Shown in pieces: positions 53,632-61,834 of a DNA stretch of 64,000 nucleotides; position 1 is the first letter of the stretch, and each line of letters starts with the position of its first letter. Origin of the DNA: Sterolibacterium sp964437515 (GTDB lineage: Bacteria; Pseudomonadota; Gammaproteobacteria; Burkholderiales; Rhodocyclaceae); the NCBI GenBank assembly GCA_964437515.1, contig CAYTHB010000002.1:1-64000 (forward strand), in the 5' to 3' direction. A program made the translations under genes and the position numbers. The notes beneath the pieces are model-generated. The model was not told the origin of the DNA. It ran no database searches and worked only from the letters and a program-made list of their open reading frames with translations.

Positions 53632-55353
53632 TCACACCGCCTCAATATGCTCCAGCATCAGTTGCACATTGGCGACGCCGTTGTATTCATTCACATCGAG
53701 CTTATAAACGACGCGGATTTTTGCGGGGATGGAGTCGGCGAAATTGAAGCGGATGGCTTCGAAGCGCGTGCCGTTTTTCGAGAGGGTGAGTTTGAGGTGT
53801 TTGTCCTTGAGGATGCGCTGTTGTTCGACGTGGAATTCGTCGCTGAACAAGGGGGCGGGAAAGCCTTGCCCCCAGATTTGTGCTTGCAGTAAGCGTGCGG
53901 AATCCAGCGACATGTGCGCGGTTTCCAGCGCGCCGTCGGTTTCCAGAGTGCGGGTGAGATCGGCGGGGGAGAGTAATTGGCGGCAGGCAGCTTCAAAGGC
54001 TTCTTCAAAGAGGGTGAGATCATCTTCGCGCAGGGTCAGCCCAGCGGCGGCAGCGTGGCCGCCAAAGCGCAGCAGCAGGCCGGGGTGGCGTTTATCCACG
54101 AGATCGAGCGCGTCGCGCAGATGCAGGCCGGGAATGGAACGCCCCGAGCCTTTGAGTTCGCCTTCATTGCCGCACGCCAAAACGAAAGTGGGGCGGTGCA
54201 GCCGTTCCTTGATGCGTGAGGCGAGGATGCCGATCACGCCTTGATGCCAGTCGGGGTCGAACAGGGTGATGCTGGCGCGTTCGGCGGCACTGTCGGCTTC
54301 TTCGGCGGCCATTGCTTCAAGACGCAGCAGGGCTTCGTCCTGCATGCCGGCCTCGATGCTGCGCCGCTCGCGGTTGAGGGTGTCGAGTTCTTGGGCGATG
54401 TTGAGGGCGCGGGCGTTGTCGTCGGTGGTCAGACATTCGATGCCCAGCCCCATGTCCGCCAGTCGTCCGGCGGCGTTCAGGCGCGGCCCTAAGCCAAAAC
54501 CGAGATCGAAGGTGGCAGCGGTTTCGGCGCGTCGCCCGGCGGCGCGAAACAAGGCGGCTAGGCCGGGCTGCATCTTGCCGCTGCGCATGCGCGCGAGACC
54601 TTGCGCGACGAGGATGCGATTGTTGCGATCGAGCGGCACGACATCGGCGACGGTTCCCAGTGCCACTAGGTCGAGCAGGCTGGCAAGATTGGGTTCGGGC
54701 TGGTTGGCAAAGGCACCGCGCTGGCGCAGTTCGGCGCGCAGGGCGAGCATGACGTAGAACATCACGCCGCAACCGGCGAGTGCTTTGCTCGGAAAGGGGC
54801 AGCCGGGTTGGTTGGGATTGACGATGGCATCGGCCTCGGGCAGCGTGTCGCCGGGCAGGTGGTGGTCGGTAATCAGCGTGCGGATGCCCAGTTTGCGTGC
54901 TTCGGCCACACCGGCGACGCTGGCGATGCCGTTATCCACCGTGATGATCCAGTCGGGGCGGGGTTGTAATTTGGCGTCGGCTGCCAGACGAACGACTTCG
55001 GGGGTGAGCCCGTAGCCATAGTCAAAGCGGTTGGGCACTAGATAATCGACGCGCGCGCCCAGGCTGCGTAAGGCGCGCAGGCCGACGGCACAGGCGGTCG
55101 CGCCGTCGCAGTCGTAATCGGCGACGATGAGCAGGCGTTGTTGTGCGGCGATGGCATCAGCGAGCAGGCGCGCCGCGTCTTCCGCACCGCGCAGTTGGCT
55201 GGGCGGTAGCAGGGCTTTGAGTTGGGTGTCCAGATCCTCTTGCGAGGTGATGCCGCGTGCCGCGTAGAGCCGTGCTAGCAGCGGCGGGATGCCCTGCTGT
55301 TCGAGCATCATGCTGGTGCGGGTGGGGATGCGGCGGGTGGCGATGTGGGTCAT
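53632..55353 (-). CDS. recJ: Single-stranded-DNA 5'-3' exonuclease RecJ
   Basis: RecJ resects 5' ends in recombination and mismatch repair. The 573-residue protein has DHH-family motifs V-A-D-Y-D-C-D-G-A-T (I), T-V-D-N-G-I (II), T-D-H-H-L-P-G (III), and the DHHA1 motif G-G-H-A-A-A-A-G. A C-terminal OB-like domain follows. ATG at 55353 overlaps the stop of the upstream gene (ATGA), which supports it over longer frames that run into that gene. Confidence 0.94.
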   Translation of the reverse strand: MTHIATRRIPTRTSMMLEQQGIPPLLARLYAARGITSQEDLDTQLKALLPPSQLRGAEDAARLLADAIAAQQRLLIVADYDCDGATACAVGLRALRSLGARVDYLVPNRFDYGYGLTPEVVRLAADAKLQPRPDWIITVDNGIASVAGVAEARKLGIRTLITDHHLPGDTLPEADAIVNPNQPGCPFPSKALAGCGVMFYVMLALRAELRQRGAFANQPEPNLASLLDLVALGTVADVVPLDRNNRILVAQGLARMRSGKMQPGLAALFRAAGRRAETAATFDLGFGLGPRLNAAGRLADMGLGIECLTTDDNARALNIAQELDTLNRERRSIEAGMQDEALLRLEAMAAEEADSAAERASITLFDPDWHQGVIGILASRIKERLHRPTFVLACGNEGELKGSGRSIPGLHLRDALDLVDKRHPGLLLRFGGHAAAAGLTLREDDLTLFEEAFEAACRQLLSPADLTRTLETDGALETAHMSLDSARLLQAQIWGQGFPAPLFSDEFHVEQQRILKDKHLKLTLSKNGTRFEAIRFNFADSIPAKIRVVYKLDVNEYNGVANVQLMLEHIEAV

Positions 55354-56435
55354 GGCGATGGATGATTGGGAAGGTGCAGGGTATGCAATGCACGGGGGCG
55401 ACACCAGAAACGCCAGCGATCGTGATGATGGATATTGATGTTGGCGACGGTTTCGTGACCCAAAGCGGTGATCTGCAAATGTTTGAGCTGGCCTGTCATC
55501 AGGTGGGCGCGTAGGGGTGCAAACCAGTCGTTTTCCAGCGTCAATAACGCTTCGCGCCATTGCAGGGCATCATAGCTGTGTGCGGTGGCTTGCAATGTGT
55601 CTATTATTAAAACATTGAGTATTGGCGCGGATTTTTTTGATAGTAACCACCAACCTTGTGCGCCAGATGTGTCAGGAATTGGCTCCAGCGATGTGCCGAT
55701 GTGCTGGGCAAGGCCGTTCATGAACGCGCCGTTGCCGACGAGGCGTACAGCCGGGTTGGTGGGCGATTTTTGTGCGGGCAGGCTGCCTTCACCCCACAGC
55801 CACAGCGCATTGAGGCGCGGCAGCCCCTGCTGTTCGCGGCGTTCGTTGCAAGGCAGGGTGTGCAGCAGCATTTGCGCTTCATTGATGAGCTTGCGCCAGT
55901 GCAGAGCGTCGTTGCCTTGGGGCAGCATGGCACTCAGGTTGCTGGCGATGCTGGGGGGCGTGGTTTGCAGATTGGGTAAGGTGGATTGCTTAGACAGGCG
56001 CAGGTAGGCGCGCCCTTCCTTGCCCGCAATGAGCGTCCCCACTTCAGCAAACAGGGGAGAGAGTGCTTCGATGATTTCGTTCAGCTCCGCGTCATTGGCC
56101 AGCGGGGCGTCTTCTGCCAAGGTCAGGCGACGCTGTTCGACATTCAGGTGCAAGGGGTCGGCGCACAGCCATATGGCATCGTCTGCGCACCCCAAGCCTT
56201 CCCCTAACCCTCGCAGGGCGGCATAGGGGGGCGGTTGGGTGGGTATGCCCACAGCGGTGCACAAAATCTGTTCCTGTGTACGCTCCGCCAAGGTGGCGTG
56301 ATGCAGGTCGATACGCGCCCGACCAAGCAGCCAGGACAAGGCAGGCAGGTCGATGTCAAGGTCAGCGGTGATATCGTGAAAAACCGGATGCGGCCAGAGC
56401 AGGCCGGGCAGGATCAGGTGCAGGCGAAGTGGCAT
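55350..56435 (-). CDS. Conserved protein of the RPFE/phosphoglycerate-mutase-like group upstream of recJ
   Basis: The 361-residue cytoplasmic protein begins L-R-L-H-L-I-L-P-G-L-L-W-P and contains L-N-A-L-W-L-W-G-E-G-S-L-P in the middle. From memory, it matches a betaproteobacterial family often annotated as RPFE-type regulatory protein or phosphoglycerate-mutase-like, frequently next to recJ. No catalytic motif I can name is present, so the function stays unknown. It overlaps recJ by 4 bp. Its start is only 25 bp from lolC on the other strand, so their promoters must overlap the coding starts. Confidence 0.7.
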   Translation of the reverse strand: MPLRLHLILPGLLWPHPVFHDITADLDIDLPALSWLLGRARIDLHHATLAERTQEQILCTAVGIPTQPPPYAALRGLGEGLGCADDAIWLCADPLHLNVEQRRLTLAEDAPLANDAELNEIIEALSPLFAEVGTLIAGKEGRAYLRLSKQSTLPNLQTTPPSIASNLSAMLPQGNDALHWRKLINEAQMLLHTLPCNERREQQGLPRLNALWLWGEGSLPAQKSPTNPAVRLVGNGAFMNGLAQHIGTSLEPIPDTSGAQGWWLLSKKSAPILNVLIIDTLQATAHSYDALQWREALLTLENDWFAPLRAHLMTGQLKHLQITALGHETVANINIHHHDRWRFWCRPRALHTLHLPNHPSP

Positions 56436-56460
56436 CGCCTCATGTTAACATGGCGGGCTT

Positions 56461-57732
56461 ATGAAATACGAACTCTGGATAGGTCTGCGCTACACCCGCG
56501 CGAAAAAGCGCGAGAGTGATAGCGGCAGCGGCAATGGCTTTATTTCCTTCATCTCGTTGATTTCCACGCTAGGCATCGGTCTGGGAGTGGCGGCACTGAT
56601 TGTCGTGCTATCGGTGATGAATGGTTTTCAGAAGGAATTGCGTACCCGCATACTGGGGGTGGCATCGCATATCCAGATCAACGGTTCGCCTCGCAATAGC
56701 GGGGAGCTTGCCGACTGGAGCCTTATTGCCCAAGAAGCCTTGCGTCACCCCAAAGTGCGTGCCGCCGCGCCTTTCGTGCAGGAGCAGGGCATGCTTTCCT
56801 TTGACCAGGAAGTGCGCGGCGTGATGGTGCGCGGTGTGTTGCCCGAGGCGGAAGAGAAAGTGGCGGATTTCGAGAAGCACATGAAAAGCGGCCATCTGAT
56901 GGATTTGCGTGCGGGGGAATACGGCATCATTTTGGGTGCGGAACTGGCACATGTGCTGCGCGTGCTGCCCGGCGACAAGGTGACTTTGATCGCGCCACAA
57001 GGGCTGGTCACGCCCGCCGCCATCTTGCCGCGGCTCAAGCAATTTACCGTGAGCGGGATTTTTGAAGTCGGCATGTTCGAGTTTGATTCGGGGCTGGCAT
57101 TGATTCACATGAGCGATGCCCAGCGGCTCTATCGTCTGGATGATCGTGTGAGCGGGGTGCGGCTCAAGCTGGACGATTTGTTTTCTGCGCCGCGCGTGGC
57201 GCGTGAGTTGCTGGGGCTGCTCGATGCGGATGTGGCAATCACGGACTGGACGCGCAGCCATGCCAATTTCTTCCGCGCCGTGGCGATAGAAAAGAACATG
57301 ATGTTTCTGATCCTCATGCTCATTGTGGCTGTGGCGGCATTCAATATCGTCTCGGCACTGGTCATGGCGGTGACTGACAAACAGGCGGATATCGCCATCC
57401 TGCGCACGCTGGGCGCGAGCCCCAGCAGCATCATGCAGATCTTCATCGTGCAAGGCGCCTTGATCGGCATGATCGGCCTGCTACTCGGGGTGGTGGGTGG
57501 AGTGGCGTTGGCATTGAATGTGGATGTGGTGGTGCCGGCGATTGAGCGTCTGCTGGGCACACAATTTCTTGCCAAGGACGTGTATTACATTTCTGAGCTG
57601 CCTTCTGAATTGCAATGGGCAGATGTCGCCATCATTTCAACGGTGTCTTTCGTGCTGACTTTGCTGGCGACGATTTATCCGAGCTGGCGTGCTTCGCGCA
57701 TCAATCCGGCGGAGGCACTGCGTTATGAGTGA
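56461..57732 (+). CDS. lolC: Lipoprotein-releasing ABC transporter permease LolC/LolE
   Basis: The 423-residue permease of the LolCDE machine releases outer-membrane lipoproteins from the inner membrane to LolA. It has an N-terminal span (about 25-50, after the opening L-W-I-G-L-R-Y-T-R), a large periplasmic domain and three C-terminal spans with the FtsX-type L-R-T-L-G-A-S-P coupling helix. Only one permease gene is present next to lolD, as in organisms that use a LolF-like homodimer; a second copy could lie elsewhere. Confidence 0.93.
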   Translation: MKYELWIGLRYTRAKKRESDSGSGNGFISFISLISTLGIGLGVAALIVVLSVMNGFQKELRTRILGVASHIQINGSPRNSGELADWSLIAQEALRHPKVRAAAPFVQEQGMLSFDQEVRGVMVRGVLPEAEEKVADFEKHMKSGHLMDLRAGEYGIILGAELAHVLRVLPGDKVTLIAPQGLVTPAAILPRLKQFTVSGIFEVGMFEFDSGLALIHMSDAQRLYRLDDRVSGVRLKLDDLFSAPRVARELLGLLDADVAITDWTRSHANFFRAVAIEKNMMFLILMLIVAVAAFNIVSALVMAVTDKQADIAILRTLGASPSSIMQIFIVQGALIGMIGLLLGVVGGVALALNVDVVVPAIERLLGTQFLAKDVYYISELPSELQWADVAIISTVSFVLTLLATIYPSWRASRINPAEALRYE

Positions 57733-58426
57733 GGCTATGGCAACCATGGCAACCCCCGTCGTGGCCTGTCGCGGGCTGAAAAAATCCTTCTGGCAGGGCG
57801 GCGCCGAAGTGGCGGTGTTGCAATCGGTGGATATCGAAGTGGCACGCGGCGAGCGTGTCGCCATCGTCGGCTCCAGTGGCTCGGGCAAGAGCACGTTGCT
57901 GCATCTGCTCGGCGGGTTGGATCAGCCGAGCGCGGGTGAAGTCAGTGTGTTGGGACATCCGTTGGCGACGCTGAACGAAGCCGAGCGCGGGCATTTGCGT
58001 AACGAAAGCCTAGGCTTCGTCTACCAGTTTCATCATTTGCTGCCGGAGTTTTCCGCGCTGGAAAATGTTGCCATGCCGTTGTTGATCCGGCGCATGCCAC
58101 GCAAGGAGGCTGAGGAACGGGCGGCAGCGGTGCTTGCTGAAGTGGGGCTGGGGCATCGTCTCACGCATCGCCCTGGCGAGCTTTCCGGGGGCGAACGCCA
58201 GCGTGCCGCGATGGCCCGCGCCTTGGTCACCCAACCGGCGTGCGTGCTGGCGGATGAGCCAACGGGCAATCTCGACCGACATACCGCCGAAACAGTGTTT
58301 GATCTGATGCTGGCGTTGAATCTGAGCCACACCACCAGTTTCATCATCGTCACCCATGACCCCCAGTTGGCAGCACGCGCGACTCGTGTGTTACGTCTGG
58401 CGGATGGGCAGTTGAGCGCAGACTGA
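57725..58426 (+). CDS. lolD: Lipoprotein-releasing ABC transporter ATPase LolD
   Basis: The 233-residue ATPase has Walker A G-S-S-G-S-G-K-S-T, a Q-loop V-Y-Q-F-H-H-L-L-P-E-F (a LolD hallmark), signature L-S-G-G-E-R-Q-R and Walker B L-A-D-E-P-T-G. ATG 57725 overlaps the lolC stop by 8 bp. Confidence 0.95.
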   Translation: MSEAMATMATPVVACRGLKKSFWQGGAEVAVLQSVDIEVARGERVAIVGSSGSGKSTLLHLLGGLDQPSAGEVSVLGHPLATLNEAERGHLRNESLGFVYQFHHLLPEFSALENVAMPLLIRRMPRKEAEERAAAVLAEVGLGHRLTHRPGELSGGERQRAAMARALVTQPACVLADEPTGNLDRHTAETVFDLMLALNLSHTTSFIIVTHDPQLAARATRVLRLADGQLSAD

Positions 58427-58445
58427 TTCTCAACAGCTCGGCTGT

Positions 58446-60824
58446 ATGCGCCTGTCCATCCTTTGCTTTGCTCTTGGGGTTTGCCTGCTGCAAGTGCAGC
58501 CCGATTTGCCGGAGCAGGAAATATGGCTTGGAGTGGCAGGGTTGGCGGGTGTGCTGGCGTTTCTGGGCTGGCGTATTCCGCGACAACGCGGGCGTTTTTT
58601 GATTCCAATCGCGGCTTTCCTGCTGGGTTTCTGCTGGGCCGCAGGCTGGGCGCAGCATCGGCTGGACGAGTCATTGAGCATTGCCGATGAAGGGCGCGAT
58701 CTCACCCTCGTCGGCGTGGTTTCCGACTTGCCGCAGCTGACTGAAAACGGTTTGAAATTTTATTTTCAAGTCGAACAGCCACCGACTGAAATAAGTGATG
58801 CCCAGCACTTTCCGCGTTATCTCTCATTGGCGTGGTATCGCGGCTGGCGGCGTGAAATGCAAAACGAGATCAACCCTGCGACCGCAGACAGCCTGCCCCC
58901 GCTTCATACGGGTGAACGCTGGCAGCTCATGGTGCGCCTGAAGCGGCCGCATGGCAACGTCAATCCGCAGGGCTTTGATTACGAGGCATGGCTGCTGGAG
59001 TCGGGCGTGCGGGCAACGGGGTATGTGCGTCCGGCAGCAACGAATCGACGGCTGGATACTTTTGTTGGTACGCCGTCGACATGGATCGACCATCTGCGTG
59101 AAGGTATCCGCAGCCGCTTTGAGCAACAGTTAGCCGGACGTCCCTATACCGGCATATTGACGGCGTTGGTCGTCGGCGATCAGCGGGCGATCGATGCGAG
59201 GCAATGGCGCGTATTCAGCCGAACCGGCATCACGCATCTCATCAGTATTTCCGGGCTGCATGTCACCATGCTGGCGGGGCTGGCGTATGCCGTAGTCAAT
59301 TTTCTCTGGCGGCGACAGCCCTCATGGATGTTGCGTTTACCTGCCCAGCGTGCGGCAGCGTTGGCGGGTTTTCTGGCCGCGTGGGGCTATTGCCTGATTG
59401 CCGGTTATGCCGTTCCGGCGCAGCGCACCCTATATATGCTGGCTGTGGTGGCCGTGGCACTCTGGAGCGGGCGCACGACTTCCGTCAGTCGCGTGCTGGC
59501 TGTGGCTTTGCTCGTGGTGCTGCTTCTCGATCCGTGGGCGGTGTTGATGGCGGGCTTCTGGCTTTCATTTGGCGCGGTGGCACTGCTGTTTTTTGTCGGC
59601 AGCGGGCGGCTGGGGCGTATGCAGGGAATGACTGCCTGGATGCAGACCCAGTGGGCTGTCACGCTCGGCACTTTGCCGATGTTGCTCTTGTTATTTCAAC
59701 AATTTTCGTTGGTGTCTCCCCTCGCCAATGCCATTGCCATTCCTGTGGTGAGCTTCATCATCACGCCTTTGGCATTGGCAGCCAGCTTCCCGTTTCTGGA
59801 TTTTTTGCTTGAACCCGCGTATTGGGTGACGCAGCTTTTGATGCAGTACATCCACTGGCTTTCCGCCTTGCCCTGGGCGGTCTGGCAGCAGCATGAACCG
59901 CCGCTCTGGGCATGGCTGAGTGCTTTGGCAGGATGTCTCTGGATGTTGCTGCCGCGCGGTTTTCCGGCGCGTGCGCTGGGCTGGGTGATGCTGTTGCCCT
60001 TGTTCTTTGTCGTGCCGCAACGCCCCGATCCGGGCAGTGTACGACTGACGGTGCTGGATGTCGGTCAGGGGCTGGCGGTACATATCCAGACCGCCCGGCA
60101 CGATCTGCTCTACGACACCGGTCCGCTGTACACACCAGAAGCCAATGCCGGCAATCGGGTGGTCGTTCCGTATCTGCGTGCCAGCGGGGTGGCGCGACTG
60201 GATGGCTTGATTGTCACGCATCAAGATACCGATCACTCCGGCGGTACAGAAGCCGTGGTCGATGAAGTACCGGTGGGCTGGTTGATGAGTTCGCTGGATT
60301 TCGAGCATCCGTTTTCTGCGCTACCGGTGCAGTCCTTGCCTTGTGTGGCAGGGCAGCAATGGACATGGGATGGCGTGCGTTTTCGTGTGCTGCATCCCTT
60401 GGCAGCGCAGTTGCAGGAGCCCGCTCGTAAAACCAATGAGGTGAGCTGTGTGCTCATGGTTGAAAATGATCGCGCCCGCGTACTGCTGCCTTCGGATATT
60501 GAAGCCGTCTCGGAACGTGCGTTGCTGGTGCGTGAAGACAAAAGTCTTCATGCTGATGTGCTGATCGCTCCGCATCACGGTAGTCGCACGTCATCCACGA
60601 CAGAATTTATCGCTGCCGTCGGAGCCAAAGAGGTGATCTTCCCCGTCGGCTATCGCAATCACTTCCATCACCCCCGCCCCGATGTCGTCGAGCGTTATCG
60701 TGCCGGTGGCGCACAACTGCATCGTACCGATGCTGAGGGTGCATTGACCATCACTCTTTCCGCCGAGCCGGTCAAAATAGAAAGTGCGCGTGCCGCGCGA
60801 TGGCGTTACTGGTATGGTCGATGA
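58446..60824 (+). CDS. comEC: DNA internalisation competence protein ComEC/Rec2
   Basis: ComEC forms the inner-membrane channel for single-stranded DNA during natural transformation. The 792-residue protein has N-terminal spans with a DUF4131-type soluble domain (about 85-200). The Competence domain follows, with L-I-S-I-S-G-L-H-V-T-M-L and several spans (about 240-500). A C-terminal metallo-beta-lactamase domain (about 525-770) carries H-Q-D-T-D-H-S-G-G and H-H-G-S-R-T-S. The metal motif is H-x-D-x-D-H, as in other ComEC proteins. It lies 19 bp after lolD. Confidence 0.93.
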   Translation: MRLSILCFALGVCLLQVQPDLPEQEIWLGVAGLAGVLAFLGWRIPRQRGRFLIPIAAFLLGFCWAAGWAQHRLDESLSIADEGRDLTLVGVVSDLPQLTENGLKFYFQVEQPPTEISDAQHFPRYLSLAWYRGWRREMQNEINPATADSLPPLHTGERWQLMVRLKRPHGNVNPQGFDYEAWLLESGVRATGYVRPAATNRRLDTFVGTPSTWIDHLREGIRSRFEQQLAGRPYTGILTALVVGDQRAIDARQWRVFSRTGITHLISISGLHVTMLAGLAYAVVNFLWRRQPSWMLRLPAQRAAALAGFLAAWGYCLIAGYAVPAQRTLYMLAVVAVALWSGRTTSVSRVLAVALLVVLLLDPWAVLMAGFWLSFGAVALLFFVGSGRLGRMQGMTAWMQTQWAVTLGTLPMLLLLFQQFSLVSPLANAIAIPVVSFIITPLALAASFPFLDFLLEPAYWVTQLLMQYIHWLSALPWAVWQQHEPPLWAWLSALAGCLWMLLPRGFPARALGWVMLLPLFFVVPQRPDPGSVRLTVLDVGQGLAVHIQTARHDLLYDTGPLYTPEANAGNRVVVPYLRASGVARLDGLIVTHQDTDHSGGTEAVVDEVPVGWLMSSLDFEHPFSALPVQSLPCVAGQQWTWDGVRFRVLHPLAAQLQEPARKTNEVSCVLMVENDRARVLLPSDIEAVSERALLVREDKSLHADVLIAPHHGSRTSSTTEFIAAVGAKEVIFPVGYRNHFHHPRPDVVERYRAGGAQLHRTDAEGALTITLSAEPVKIESARAARWRYWYGR

Positions 60825-60859
60825 AACTCATCTGCGCTGAATCGTCAGCGGGTGAGTTC
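60825..60859 (+). terminator. Stem-loop after comEC (possible terminator)
   Basis: AACTCATCTGC can pair with GCGGGTGAGTT (two G-T pairs), with a short TGA/TCA inner stem. No T-run follows, so it may not be a rho-independent terminator. Confidence 0.3.
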
Positions 60860-60870
60860 AGGCATCGCGT

Positions 60871-61025
60871 TTAGCGTGAAATACAAAAATCAGAGTCGAG
60901 TTGAAGCTTCGAGCGTAGCGAGCCAATCAGTAGCCGCCCCTTGAGGGGGCGGATGGGTGGGGTGGGCGCATCGGGTAACGATTATTTCATCTTCTGCGGG
61001 TGGAGAGGGTCATCATGATCGTTAG
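60871..61025 (+). repeat. Interspersed repeat, copy 5 (short form)
   Basis: This complete 155-bp copy without the 70-bp insert begins TTAGCGTGAAAT. The CCGCCCC/GGGGCGG hairpin is near 60934-60952. Four G-runs (loops 5, 1, 1) lie at 60945-60966 and the 49-bp module at 60976-61024. Here the inner bases of the module differ from other copies, yet its 10-bp closing arms are unchanged. The DUF1275 gene reads through the module and stops in its left arm. Confidence 0.9.
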
Positions 61026-61770
61026 GATGCAGCAGCGCGAGTGTGTCATCAGCAACATGCGGAAGTGCCAGTGCGATCAGAAGAATCGCCAAGGGGACGG
61101 TGGAAATGTACCCCAGATGTTTGAATCCCCATGCACCCAACATGCCGCCCAAAAAGAACGAGAGTGCCAGCGTGCCCAGGAGCCGGATGCGTGGATGATT
61201 GGCCGTGACCGGTAAATGGTCTTGCAAGGAGATGCGATTCCAGTAGAGCGATTTACCCAACTCTATCCCTAAGTCCGTAATCAGACCCGTGACGTGAGTC
61301 GTTCTGATTTCAGCATGAGAGATTTTGGTGATGACGGCATTTTGCAGACCCATGATGAATCCCAGTAGCATGGCAATCACGGAAAGGGTTTGACCATTCG
61401 TTTGCGGAAATTGCGCCCCCATTAAACCGAAGGCCAGCAGGAGGAGGGCTTCGAGGAGTAGGGGAAAGGCATATTCTCCGTGGAGTCTGTGGCGACGGGA
61501 ATAGTTCACCATAATGGCGCAGCAAGCCGCACCCATGATAAAGGCCAGTACTACGCCTAGCCCTGCCAACGCCGGGCCATATAGTTCCAATGCGATGTCG
61601 TCTGCCATCGCGGAAACGTGGCCGGTCATGTTCGATGTGTATTGATGTACCGCCAGAAAACCGCCTGCATTGATGGCGCCTGCAACGAAGGCCAGCACAA
61701 AACCAAGATGCCGGTTGGCATCCTGGTTTCTGTGTTTCCCGGTCAGTTTGCGCAGATACTGGACGGGCAT
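60982..61770 (-). CDS. DUF1275 (YoaK-like) membrane protein ending inside a repeat
   Basis: The 262-residue protein of the DUF1275 family has six or seven hydrophobic spans. The family-typical start is G-F-V-L-A-F-V-A-G-A-I-N-A-G-G-F-L, followed by T-S-N-M-T-G-H. A later M-G-L-Q-N-A-V motif precedes T-H-V-T-G-L-I-T-D-L-G. The function is unknown. The start at 61770 is family-consistent; the open frame upstream (to 61965) overlaps rne and is rejected. The last 13 or so residues (from N-D-H-D-D-P to Q-K-M-K) are encoded by the interspersed repeat, so the natural C-terminus has probably been replaced. Confidence 0.85.
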   Translation of the reverse strand: MPVQYLRKLTGKHRNQDANRHLGFVLAFVAGAINAGGFLAVHQYTSNMTGHVSAMADDIALELYGPALAGLGVVLAFIMGAACCAIMVNYSRRHRLHGEYAFPLLLEALLLLAFGLMGAQFPQTNGQTLSVIAMLLGFIMGLQNAVITKISHAEIRTTHVTGLITDLGIELGKSLYWNRISLQDHLPVTANHPRIRLLGTLALSFFLGGMLGAWGFKHLGYISTVPLAILLIALALPHVADDTLALLHPNDHDDPLHPQKMK

Positions 61771-61834
61771 GACGATGTGCGGAACGGGCAAATCGGCATG
61801 ATGGAAATTAACGTCCGCAGTTCGGAGCAGCGCT

